Shown piece by piece: positions 1-6,003 of a DNA stretch of 6,419 nucleotides. This DNA comes from an uncultured cyanobacterium (lineage in GTDB: Bacteria > Cyanobacteriota > Cyanobacteriia > Cyanobacteriales > Geitlerinemataceae). The notes beneath the pieces were generated by a model. That model worked only from the letters and a program-made list of their open reading frames with translations. It was not told where the DNA came from and searched no databases. Every line of letters begins with the position of its first letter. The stretch's first letter is position 1. The position numbers and the translations under genes were made by a program. Where the stretch lies: the NCBI GenBank assembly GCA_937121005.1, contig CAKZKB010000626.1, forward strand, positions 1 through 6,419, given 5' to 3'.

Positions 1-2
1 AT

Positions 3-113
3 GATTTTCGTCGTGTTCGTTTGAGGTGGATCCACAAAACGCGACACAATCGCCCCTACCCGGCTCGGTATCGCATCGCTACCGATGGCTTGCCTGGAGT
101 CGCCAGAATGTAA
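3..113 (+). CDS. Possible 3' end of a gene entering from the left (partial, hypothetical)
   Basis: One plus-strand frame is open from the window edge to a TAA stop at 111-113, giving 36 residues. They are rich in Arg, Tyr and Ile (ending with RYRIATDGLPGVARM) and use the CGC, CGT, TAC and ATC codons seen in the replication gene. No start is visible, so it can only be the C-terminus of a longer protein. I recognise no family. Part of it recurs at 1183-1207, where the same frame reads PRYRMAD and then stops, so this tail or its DNA is duplicated. A chance open frame of this length is quite possible, and the sequence left of the window would settle it. It converges on the minus-strand gene ending at 200. 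Confidence 0.3.
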   Translation, partial: DFRRVRLRWIHKTRHNRPYPARYRIATDGLPGVARM

Positions 114-199
114 TCCCTCAGAGGAGTTAAGGGATATCACTGCGCCCCCGCACAACTCCACAGAAAACACACCAGGCACATTTGCCATCGTGCCACTGC

Positions 200-904
200 T
201 CAGAGAGATCGTCGCTCTATTTTCGCCCCAGGGATAACTCGCTCGACAAGCGCAGCTAATTCCTTTTCACCCACTGCACGATCGGGCGATGGCGAACCAA
301 TCAAGACGTTATCATCGCTGCCATTCTTTTGCAGCCATTTTTCTCCTGTTTCGAGCTTCAGTTTCTTGCGGACAAGAAAAGCGTCTTCGGTATCGATAGA
401 CCGCAGGTAATCCCCTAATGAGATCGGCCAGTCTGGGCTAAGCTGGGAAGAAGAAACAATCCCTTCTTCTTGCATTAAACTTTCTTGGCGGGAAGTGCTG
501 GTTGCCCAAAGCTGCCATGTCACCACATTGACCCCCATTGTAACTTTAAGCATATCTAGTTGCTGTACGCCTACGAAGTCGGGGCTGGCGAGCGTAAACA
601 GGCAAGTTCTGTCTTCTCGAATTACGAAAGGCTTTTCTAGTTGCTCGACGATGTGAAGAGCGATATCGTCAAGAGCCGCCCTAACGATCCCTTCCGCAGA
701 CCCTTTCCACTCTAAATAAGAAGGGTGCGAAGCTAGAGCGCGAGACTCCTCGGAGTTCGTAATAACAGCAAGAACCCAGTCAATAAGACCCTCGTCCATC
801 AACCAACCATTTCTGACGAGCAGGCAGGCTGAACTGGATTTAACGGAGCGCTTTTTTCGAGTGCGGCGCTTTTTAGACTGTTTTTGATGAGATTTTTTAG
901 GCAT
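200..904 (-). CDS. Hypothetical protein with strongly basic N-terminal tail (234 aa)
   Basis: I do not recognise a family for this 234-residue protein. The start at 902-904 is supported by AAAGGAG eight bases upstream, and a plausible promoter lies further up. Twelve of the first 22 residues are Lys or Arg, a tail that could bind nucleic acid or another polyanion. Residues 24 to about 95 look like a compact mixed helical domain (LVRNGWLMDEGLIDWVLAVI, then IVRAALDDIALHIVEQLEKP). Next come a strand-rich part (FVIREDRTCLFTLAS, VTMGVNVVTWQLWA) and a polar C-terminal third. There is no signal peptide, membrane segment or recognisable catalytic motif. Codon use and the regulatory signals argue for a real gene. 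It is transcribed alone, away from the repeat-rich region at 905-1510. A plasmid accessory role is only an inference from context. Confidence 0.75.
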   Translation of the reverse strand: MPKKSHQKQSKKRRTRKKRSVKSSSACLLVRNGWLMDEGLIDWVLAVITNSEESRALASHPSYLEWKGSAEGIVRAALDDIALHIVEQLEKPFVIREDRTCLFTLASPDFVGVQQLDMLKVTMGVNVVTWQLWATSTSRQESLMQEEGIVSSSQLSPDWPISLGDYLRSIDTEDAFLVRKKLKLETGEKWLQKNGSDDNVLIGSPSPDRAVGEKELAALVERVIPGAKIERRSL

Positions 905-912
905 TTTTGATA

Positions 913-919
913 CTCCTTT
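913..919 (-). promoter_or_regulatory. Ribosome binding site of the 234-aa gene
   Basis: The minus strand reads AAAGGAG, then eight bases, then ATG at 902-904. This near-perfect Shine-Dalgarno sequence fixes the start codon and is one of the clearest in the window. Confidence 0.7.
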
Positions 920-956
920 CTTCTGAGAAAGCTAATTGGATCGACAGATAGATATA

Positions 957-985
957 AGTTTACAGTACATTATTTTTTATGCCAA
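957..985 (-). promoter_or_regulatory. Candidate promoter of the 234-aa gene
   Basis: On the minus strand TTGGCA (980-985, five of six matches to the -35 consensus) is followed by a 17-bp spacer and TAAACT (957-962, four of six to -10). Transcription would start near 950 and give a leader of about 45 nt that includes the Shine-Dalgarno site. The spacer bases touching the -10 box (963-969) are one copy of the TGTACTG heptamer, so a protein bound there would cover the promoter. Confidence 0.4.
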
Positions 986-1369
986 CTCTATGGTTAGATA
1001 TATATTTTCTCACACAATCTCGTAATATGCCACCGCCGCACTCGATTTTGTACGCAATCGCTCATCGGGTTCGCTGGACACTCGAGGCGATCGATAATCC
1101 ATATATCAGTAACTCAGTTTTAGATCGCTCCCCTTGTGTACTGCCATTGTACTGATGGTTTTCGCCATTGTCGTTAGGCTACCTACCCGCCTCGGTATCG
1201 CATGGCTGATTGAGGTACGGATATCGGGCCCGTTTGTTGCCTCGCACCAGGACGCGATCGCCGGAAGATTGCCACCCCTCACTTGCTGACCGCGCCACCA
1301 TTGCCCGGATCGATAGAGTAAATGGCTGTATTGCCCTTCAGTACAGACTTACAGCGTGGGTGCAGTACA
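963..1369. repeat. Cluster of five TGTACTG heptamers (possible iterons or operators)
   Basis: The heptamer TGTACTG occurs at 1137-1143 and 1148-1154 on the plus strand. Its complement CAGTACA occurs at 963-969, 1339-1345 and 1363-1369. I found no other copy in the window. The plus-strand pair is spaced 11 bp apart, about one helical turn, and the last minus-strand pair is spaced 24 bp apart. Chance predicts roughly 0.05 copies in 400 bp on both strands. Such spacing suits binding sites for a replication initiator or a repressor, but the motif is short and the binding protein is unknown. Confidence 0.45.
1053..1135 (+). repeat. 83-bp direct repeat, copy 1
   Basis: This copy matches 2393-2475 at 76 of 83 positions in the same orientation, with an identical 44-bp core (1085-1128). 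The core carries CGATCG near its left end and GATCGC at its right, so its ends are inverted repeats. It is probably a dispersed non-coding repeat. Read on the minus strand it begins ATGGATTAT, but the differences between the two copies there all change amino acids and no ribosome binding site precedes it, so I do not treat it as coding. Confidence 0.9.
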
Positions 1370-1475
1370 GCCCTTGACTTTAACCCTACTGCACCCACGC
1401 GATCGCGGGCAATGCGGATCCACTTGCCGCACCCGGAGACGATCGCGTAGCGGCTCGGAACGGGAATCGCTCTGG
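1136..1475. other. Gene-free repeat-rich interval
   Basis: I see no convincing gene here. The interval holds four of the five TGTACTG heptamers, the octamer GCCATTGT twice 21 bp apart (1143-1150 and 1164-1171), a near copy (1183-1207) of the 25 bp at 56-80, two HIP1 octamers, and a perfect inverted repeat. A 90-codon minus-strand frame crosses it but has no other support. The density of short repeats suggests a regulatory or origin-like region. I saw no DnaA box, though I could not search degenerate forms. Confidence 0.4.
1354..1400. repeat. Perfect 14-bp inverted repeat with 19-nt loop
   Basis: GCGTGGGTGCAGTA (1354-1367) is exactly complementary to TACTGCACCCACGC (1387-1400). The left arm overlaps a TGTACTG heptamer (1363-1369), and the right arm runs into a HIP1 octamer (1399-1406). 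No T-run follows on either strand, so it is not a normal terminator. It may be a cruciform, an operator or part of an origin. Confidence 0.75.
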
Positions 1476-1481
1476 TAAAAT
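1473..1481 (+). promoter_or_regulatory. Candidate extended -10 element for the HTH gene
   Basis: TGGTAAAAT matches the extended -10 pattern TGnTATAAT with one difference in the hexamer. No good -35 is seen 16 to 18 bp upstream. Transcription would start near 1487, inside the CRISPR-like palindrome, leaving a leader of about 24 nt. Confidence 0.35.
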
Positions 1482-1500
1482 CCCTAACAGGGATTGAAAC
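1477..1500 (+). repeat. Solitary CRISPR-repeat-like unit
   Basis: AATCCCT (1479-1485), loop AAC and AGGGATT (1489-1495) form a perfect 7-bp hairpin, followed by GAAAC. The last eight bases, ATTGAAAC (1493-1500), are the typical 5' handle left on crRNAs by Cas6. Many cyanobacterial repeats have this 3' half, with TATT or similar in the loop. There is no second copy in the window and no cas gene, so this is a single repeat and not an array. It ends 10 nt before the start of the HTH gene. An operator palindrome overlapping the -10 box is the main alternative. Confidence 0.55.
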
Positions 1501-1510
1501 TCTAGAAGCA

Positions 1511-1855
1511 ATGAACGAATCTACCGCCGAGAAAATTACCAACATGGCCAAATCTATTGACTACTTTCGCAGGCTGCCAGAGAAGGATAAAAAGCAACTT
1601 GACCCCCTCCTCGATCGCACGGCAAAGCGGGCTATAGACATCCTTGAAGCTATCGAGAACGGCCAGCGCAGCTATCAATCGCTAGCTAATGAAATGAGTC
1701 TTTCCGTCAATACCGTCAAACAAATCGTCTACGCCCTCTCCTTCGGGGGAATCTCTATTGACTTCTCTGATGGTAAAGCTCGAGCGATTGTTGGACGACA
1801 TCCCAAACTCCTTCGCCGTTACATGAGTGCAGGCAAAAGTCAGGGGAACTCTTAA
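1511..1855 (+). CDS. Small helix-turn-helix protein, putative transcriptional regulator (114 aa)
   Basis: This 114-residue cytoplasmic protein probably binds DNA. Residues 36-51 form an amphipathic helix (RTAKRAIDILEAIENG). Residues 54-79 look like a helix-turn-helix (SYQSLANEM, turn SLS, recognition helix VNTVKQIVYALS), and FGGISIDFSDGKARAI after it could be the wing. The C-terminus is basic (RHPKLLRRYM). I do not recognise a named family; similar winged helices occur in small regulators and in plasmid control proteins. The chosen ATG has only a weak GAAG upstream. A second ATG at 1544-1546 (residue 12) is possible and has no better site. A CRISPR-like palindrome overlaps its predicted promoter, which suggests autoregulation. 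It converges on the 122-residue gene with 39 bp between stops and lies inside the segment bracketed by the 83-bp repeats. Confidence 0.75.
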   Translation: MNESTAEKITNMAKSIDYFRRLPEKDKKQLDPLLDRTAKRAIDILEAIENGQRSYQSLANEMSLSVNTVKQIVYALSFGGISIDFSDGKARAIVGRHPKLLRRYMSAGKSQGNS

Positions 1856-1894
1856 TTCCTTTGTATCAGGAAGTTCGCCGCGATCGCGCCACAC

Positions 1895-2263
1895 CTAAGC
1901 CAATACGAACGGAATGACCCACTCCCCAGATGACGCTTTATACTTCTCCTCTACGGCCGCACGAAACTGATGCTGAGACAGTTTTGAGGGATTTTCTTTT
2001 ACTTCTTTAGCAAAATCTATTGGCACGATTATCGTTCCTAAAGCTCCCGCCGCCTTAAAACCAATCTGAGCCTCGGACTTCCCAATAAGTATTATGGGAT
2101 TTTCGACATGAAGGTTTATAGGAGCGTCGCCACACTGCGAATAATAGATGTGTCCGTAGTCTGGCAGTAAGTTCTCTACTTGCGTTTTGGCATTTTTCTC
2201 AGCCCGACTTGTCCCTTTCCCGAAATTAGGATCTAATTTTTTACGACGTTTGGCTTCTCCCAT
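1895..2263 (-). CDS. Hypothetical protein beginning MGEAKRRKKLDPNFGK (122 aa)
   Basis: I do not know the function of this 122-residue protein. Its first 16 residues, MGEAKRRKKLDPNFGK, are a start I associate with many otherwise unrelated cyanobacterial hypothetical proteins. The rest has alternating strands and helices: ENPIILIGKSEAQIGFKA and GTIIVPIDFAKEVKENP, then a helix near SQHQFRAAVEEKY, ending in GEWVIPFVLA. No membrane segment or catalytic motif is visible. The ATG at 2261-2263 follows a G-rich GGGGGGAG three bases upstream, a close but usable spacing. It is transcribed toward the HTH gene and shares the segment between the two 83-bp repeats. Because its frame is well formed and codon use resembles the replication gene, I consider it real. 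Confidence 0.7.
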   Translation of the reverse strand: MGEAKRRKKLDPNFGKGTSRAEKNAKTQVENLLPDYGHIYYSQCGDAPINLHVENPIILIGKSEAQIGFKAAGALGTIIVPIDFAKEVKENPSKLSQHQFRAAVEEKYKASSGEWVIPFVLA

Positions 2264-2604
2264 AATCTCCCCCCAATATCAACTAACAACGATAAGTTTA
2301 GGATAGCACAAAAACCATCTTCTGATTCAGTTTTGCTTCTCTTAATTGAATGCTGTAACGCTTTGGATCGGACGATGGCAATACCATGACCGCGCGATCG
2401 CCCACCGGGTTCGCTGGCCACTAAAGGCGATCGATAATCCATATATCAGTAACTCAGTTTTAGATCGCCCCCCTTTAAGATCGTCTGTCCCGACACCGGG
2501 GCAACCCCGCTAAAACCGCCCCTAAGACGCACGAAGTCCACCTGACGGGTAGCCTTCAGGCGTGGTTAAAGATGTCTTGTGGGAGGTTTTAGAGGGTACT
2601 GAGG
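2264..2604. other. Intergenic region with repeat copy 2 and small hairpins
   Basis: No supported gene lies here. A 69-codon minus-strand frame (2233-2442) reads through the 83-bp repeat and overlaps the 122-residue gene, so I reject it. Beyond the repeat there is a GC hairpin (CGGGG 2497-2501, loop CAA, CCCCG 2505-2509) with no T-run. An imperfect inverted repeat pairs TAGCCTTCAG (2550-2559) with CTGAGGCTA (2599-2607), which includes the stop codon of the replication gene. Either could help end the replication transcript, but neither is a textbook terminator. Confidence 0.4.
2393..2475 (+). repeat. 83-bp direct repeat, copy 2
   Basis: This copy matches 1053-1135 at 76 of 83 positions and in the same direction, with the identical core at 2425-2468. 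Its ends pair better than those of copy 1: AAAGGCGATC at the left against GATCGCC followed by C-rich sequence and TTT at the right. The whole unit could fold into a long hairpin, as short non-autonomous repeats often do. Confidence 0.9.
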
Positions 2605-5600
2605 CTATTGAACGATCGCCAACTCCGATAGCTGGTAGCAGCGTTCGGGTAAGCCCCCGTCGATCGGATCGAGTACCGCCTGACCGAAGCGTTCGGCGAT
2701 ACTGTCTACGAGCCACCGCGCCCCACGCCAGACCACCTCGATCCCCCGCTTTAACTCGGATAGAGACCGCAGTGGAACCAACTCCACCGGGGGAATGACT
2801 TCTGGAGGGACGATCGCCCCCGCTTGGCGCTTGGCAGTTTCCTCGGCCCGCCGTTCTAAGTCTCGCTCTCGCCAGCGCTCGAAAATCGAGGCGCGGCGAT
2901 CGCCAAACAGCACCGCCAACGAGTAAACGCGAGTCCGCTTTTTGCCCTGTACTCGGACGCAAGCTAAGCGCATCGCTAGCCGCCTTAAGAACATATTCGC
3001 GACGACGATCGGGGAATCTTTCTTCGAGCCTTTGACGGGTAACTTCATATCTAAATCCCACAGAACGGAGCGATACTGTTGGGCCCGTTCGTACAAGTCC
3101 ACGATCGCCGGGTGTTGGTTGGTGATTTCCTTACCCGATATGGTGGCGATAAATGCCATCGCATCAAGGCATTCGATAACCCCCGCAATCTTGCCCCGTT
3201 TCGTGCGCCGATTGAAGTCGTGGGGAAGGGCTTTACCGCCTCCCTTTTCGAGCAAGTTCTCAGCCGATGACAGCGTGCGCTCTCGCAAGAACTCGCGCCC
3301 TTCGCTACAGTCGTAATGCGTCTGCAAGTGGGTATAAAGTCCCTTGTCCATCGCTTTCAGTATTTCGATGTCGAGGTTCTCATCCCCAAGCCGATCGGCT
3401 GCAATGTAGCGGGCTAGTTCGTAGCGTTCGCTATCGGTTTTCTCCCGCTTTTCCTGTAGGGTTTTCGCCCGGTCGCTGTCAATTTTAGCCGCGTTTAAGG
3501 TCTGTTCTTTCTCCTCGGTGTAAACCTCGTCGCGAGCGTTCTTCACTAATTCGCGAGTCTCTTTATGTTCGCCGGGGTCTAAATAGATGATGTTGTGACC
3601 CTCATCGATTAGCCCGTTGATAATTTCTTGACGGTAATGGATGAAGTCGTAATTATGACGGGCGGCAAATTTAGCCCACAACCACTGATAGGATTCGGTT
3701 CCCTCGAAGCCTAAATCGAAGTCAGCCCCTTGCAAGTGCTTTAGGGTGAAATCAGCTTTCTTGCGCTCGCTTTTTAGCAGTGCGTAGGGGGAAATCGAGC
3801 CGTTGCCAATGCGACTCATGCCCCGTTCGGCAACCCAAATATGACGCGGCACGTTATCGCGCAGCCGCATCAAGGATTGGCGCACGGCATCGGCGGTTTG
3901 CAGCCCGAAACTGGCTAGGAAAACCGCGTCAAAATGCCCCGTAAAGTCGATAGAGATGCCTGTCTCGAAGGTGGGAGAGCAAATTACAACATCGTAAGTT
4001 TGCAAGTCGTCTAAGCGACTGGAAATATGATACGCCGGATGTTGGGGATTGGCAACGGTTTCGGCATCGACGCGCAACACGCGCACGCCCAGTTTACCGA
4101 CGAGTTTGCCAATTTCTTTATCTAGCTTAGAAATGCAGCGATCGAGGGACTTGGTTCCCCATTTCGACTTGGCTTTTTGCGAGCCAACCATGATTAACAA
4201 GCGCTGACCTTGTTTGATTTGGGTAAGGGCATGATGCAGCCAGACATCGGGTTTATTTTCTTGGTAAATGTAAGCGTCGTAGCCATTGCCACGATACTCG
4301 CTTTCGATAATAAAGGGTTCGATTTCTTCAATTTCGGTATCGCCGTCGCTTTTCGGGGCGTGTGAGAGAACGAAATCAACGGAGAGATCCGACAAGTCCG
4401 CATCGGCTAAGATAATTTTGCCTTTGCTTTCGGGGGACAGGATACCCGCGAACAGGTGAGACAAGTTGACGGTCACTTCTAGGCGATGGTTCGATACTTC
4501 GGTTTGCGCTTCTAGGGTATGCCACAACACTTGCTCGCACTCGTCAATAACGACGATGGCATCTTTCCAGGTTTCGGGATCGAAGGCGTTATGCGCTGTT
4601 TCTCGCAGGCTATCGGTACAAAGTCCGTATCCGAGAGTCTTGCCCGTTGCCGAGTCTTTGATGTTGTAAATCGTGGGAATGCCGAAGCGTTCGGCTAGAG
4701 CTTCGACTAACTGAATGCGATGCCCGATTAACAAGACGGGGCGACCGAAGACTTGCGCGGCTGCAACCCACTGAGCCGCAAGCTCGGTTTTACCCGTCCC
4801 TTTTCCCCCTTTAATGCAAATCAGTTTGCTGCTCGGAATGGGTTTGTCTTGAAAGAATGTCCCGATATATTTGCAGTCTTGCGGGACGATGACATCGCGC
4901 TTGTAGGTGAGTTGGCTAAAGGAAATGGCACGCCACAGATCGACGGGGAGGGCGTTGTTAACCACGCGGGCAAAATCGCCGCCATTGACGATAAAATCGT
5001 CGGCTCCTTTACCCTCTTTTCCATCCCAACTGCAAATCTCTACCGCACACCCTTGTTTGTGCAGGGCGCGGGCGAGAAAGTTGAGTTGCTTGCCGACTTT
5101 TTGCCGGGTCGATCGCTTTGTATCCTGGTCGAAGGCTAAGCGAATAATGCGCCCTGGAGTGGCTAGTACCTTGAGGTCGGCTCGTAAGACGCGCTGACCG
5201 TTTTCGAGGGTGATGCCCCAATTGGTCACGCCGGGAAGGGCGATGGCGGCATATCCGGCTGTGAGGAGCGCCCCGGCTTTTTTGGCTCCCTCGGTAATCA
5301 CCATGGAGATATTGTTCTCAACGACCCACGGCCAGAAGTTAATCGCCGCCCCATCCGGGGTCTCGATGATGTGTTGGGGCATGGCGACCCCGGTGCGTTG
5401 GGCGATACGCTCCCAAATCTTGCGGGTGACTTGCAGCCAGAACGAGCGTGTCGGTACGCCTTTGGGAGCCTGGTATTTGATGAACTTGCCCGGTTTGTTC
5501 GGGTTGGGGAGGGGATCGCGGAGTTTGATTTGCCACCATTCCATTGGCGATCGCCAACGAGCAAGGGGATCCAGTCCGCTACAGCACAGTCCCCCGGATT

Positions 5601-5823
5601 CGGCGTTCTCGTAGGCACGGCGGTACGCAGAGCGCAATGCCCCGGTGTTGAGGCGGTACTTGGCGCGGTTCTCCGATACGTCGGGGTACAGTTTCTCGAA
5701 GGCATCGAAGCCGGAAAGGGTTTCCCAGTTGAGGCGGGAGATATCGGCATCGATGCCGCTTGCCCCGGTGAGTTCTTCCCAGTGGTCGAGGGCGATGTGA
5801 CTCGGGTGCGGGGTAGGGCTCAT
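2605..5823 (-). CDS. Plasmid replication protein, CyRepA1 family (Toprim/DUF3854-like plus helicase), 1072 aa
   Basis: This is the probable replication initiator of the element. Residues about 85-295 resemble the DUF3854/Toprim-like region: ITEGAKKA (catalytic-type Glu178), FDQD (Asp232, Asp234) and GADDF (Asp275, Asp276), as in primases. A P-loop GGKGTGKT (339-346, Lys345) and Walker B VVIDECE (Asp427, Glu428) begin a superfamily 2-like helicase. PTFETGISIDF (617-627) and DAVRQSLMRLRD (645-656) fit its later motifs. Residues about 755-805 are highly charged and probably coiled. The last 50 (VVWRGARWLVDSI to the end) may form a small SH3-like barrel. I recall this architecture from the cyanobacterial CyRepA1 family, such as Slr7037 of Synechocystis pSYSA, and the length fits. 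The ATG at 5821-5823 follows TAGGGGG by six bases. The gene appears intact. Its leader carries hairpins and an opposing RNA, suggesting post-transcriptional copy-number control. Confidence 0.9.
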   Translation of the reverse strand: MSPTPHPSHIALDHWEELTGASGIDADISRLNWETLSGFDAFEKLYPDVSENRAKYRLNTGALRSAYRRAYENAESGGLCCSGLDPLARWRSPMEWWQIKLRDPLPNPNKPGKFIKYQAPKGVPTRSFWLQVTRKIWERIAQRTGVAMPQHIIETPDGAAINFWPWVVENNISMVITEGAKKAGALLTAGYAAIALPGVTNWGITLENGQRVLRADLKVLATPGRIIRLAFDQDTKRSTRQKVGKQLNFLARALHKQGCAVEICSWDGKEGKGADDFIVNGGDFARVVNNALPVDLWRAISFSQLTYKRDVIVPQDCKYIGTFFQDKPIPSSKLICIKGGKGTGKTELAAQWVAAAQVFGRPVLLIGHRIQLVEALAERFGIPTIYNIKDSATGKTLGYGLCTDSLRETAHNAFDPETWKDAIVVIDECEQVLWHTLEAQTEVSNHRLEVTVNLSHLFAGILSPESKGKIILADADLSDLSVDFVLSHAPKSDGDTEIEEIEPFIIESEYRGNGYDAYIYQENKPDVWLHHALTQIKQGQRLLIMVGSQKAKSKWGTKSLDRCISKLDKEIGKLVGKLGVRVLRVDAETVANPQHPAYHISSRLDDLQTYDVVICSPTFETGISIDFTGHFDAVFLASFGLQTADAVRQSLMRLRDNVPRHIWVAERGMSRIGNGSISPYALLKSERKKADFTLKHLQGADFDLGFEGTESYQWLWAKFAARHNYDFIHYRQEIINGLIDEGHNIIYLDPGEHKETRELVKNARDEVYTEEKEQTLNAAKIDSDRAKTLQEKREKTDSERYELARYIAADRLGDENLDIEILKAMDKGLYTHLQTHYDCSEGREFLRERTLSSAENLLEKGGGKALPHDFNRRTKRGKIAGVIECLDAMAFIATISGKEITNQHPAIVDLYERAQQYRSVLWDLDMKLPVKGSKKDSPIVVANMFLRRLAMRLACVRVQGKKRTRVYSLAVLFGDRRASIFERWRERDLERRAEETAKRQAGAIVPPEVIPPVELVPLRSLSELKRGIEVVWRGARWLVDSIAERFGQAVLDPIDGGLPERCYQLSELAIVQ

Positions 5824-5829
5824 TTCACG

Positions 5830-5840
5830 CCCCCTAGGGG
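5830..5840 (-). promoter_or_regulatory. Ribosome binding site of the replication gene within a CCCCTAGGGG palindrome
   Basis: The minus strand reads TAGGGGG (5830-5836), six bases before the ATG. It sits in the perfect palindrome CCCCTAGGGG (5831-5840). The same TAGGGGG is fully complementary to CCCCCTA in the leader hairpin at 5902-5936. This G-run is an unusual, not a canonical, Shine-Dalgarno site. Confidence 0.45.
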
Positions 5841-5901
5841 ACGATCGCGCCCCGTTCGCATAGGAGCCAAAGCGCTCGAAATCCCCGATACACCCCGGTT
5901 A

Positions 5902-5936
5902 ACGGGCTTGCATAGGGGGATCCCTAGCCAGCCCGT
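5902..5936 (-). promoter_or_regulatory. Leader hairpin upstream of the replication gene
   Basis: In the sense leader ACGGGCT (5930-5936) pairs with AGCCCGT (5902-5908). After one mismatch two G-C pairs follow, then one bulged base and TAGGG/CCCTA around a four-base loop ATCC (5918-5921). The stem has 14 pairs in total. The loop and its 3' arm include CCCCCTA, which can instead pair with the ribosome binding site at 5830-5836. Confidence 0.5.
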
Positions 5937-5953
5937 CTCAAGTTTGTTACAAT
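5925..5953 (+). promoter_or_regulatory. Candidate promoter of the antisense RNA
   Basis: TAGCCA (5925-5930, four of six to -35), a 17-bp spacer and TACAAT (5948-5953, five of six to -10) are present. TG at 5945-5946 makes it an extended -10 (TGTTACAAT). The start would be near 5960, directed away from the replication gene and antisense to its leader. Confidence 0.45.
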
Positions 5954-5956
5954 CAA

Positions 5957-6003
5957 ACATAGATGGAGTTTGCGCCCCTCCAATGGCGCGGCTCTCCCTA
6001 TGT
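5957..6003. promoter_or_regulatory. 47-nt stem-loop shared by sense leader and antisense RNA
   Basis: On the plus strand ACATAG pairs with CTATGT, GGAG with CTCC, and GCGCC with GGCGC. The pieces are separated by a two-base bulge and a small internal loop and closed by the 8-nt loop CCTCCAAT (5977-5984). Fifteen pairs in three blocks is well above chance for this length. In the sense RNA the loop reads AUUGGAGG, which contains UUGG. This matches the YUNR U-turn known from target loops of antisense-controlled plasmids. Confidence 0.6.

Noticed and set aside
113..135. ATCCCT/AGGGAT inverted repeat as a second CRISPR-like unit or a terminator
   Set aside because: The loop is 11 nt, the GAAAC tail is absent and no T-run follows. 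The six-base similarity to the repeat at 1479-1495 is not enough.
1279..1551. 90-codon minus-strand frame whose end (IYSIDPGNGGAVSK) recalls the IDPG motif of RuvC-like nucleases
   Set aside because: The match is only a few residues at the very end of the frame, with no downstream nuclease sequence. The frame crosses both arms of an inverted repeat and the CRISPR-like repeat, overlaps the start of the HTH gene, and has no ribosome binding site.
1856..1872. TTCCT/AGGAA hairpin just after the HTH gene as a bidirectional terminator
   Set aside because: The stem is only 5 bp, A-T containing, and has no T-run on either strand.
1682..1894. 70-codon minus-strand frame opposite the HTH gene
   Set aside because: It lies almost wholly antisense to a better gene and its composition looks like a shadow.
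2233..2442. 69-codon minus-strand frame beginning MDYRSP
   Set aside because: Its first half is the 83-bp repeat, and in the other copy the differing codons all change the amino acid, which argues against selection on protein. It also overlaps the well-supported 122-residue gene and lacks a ribosome site.
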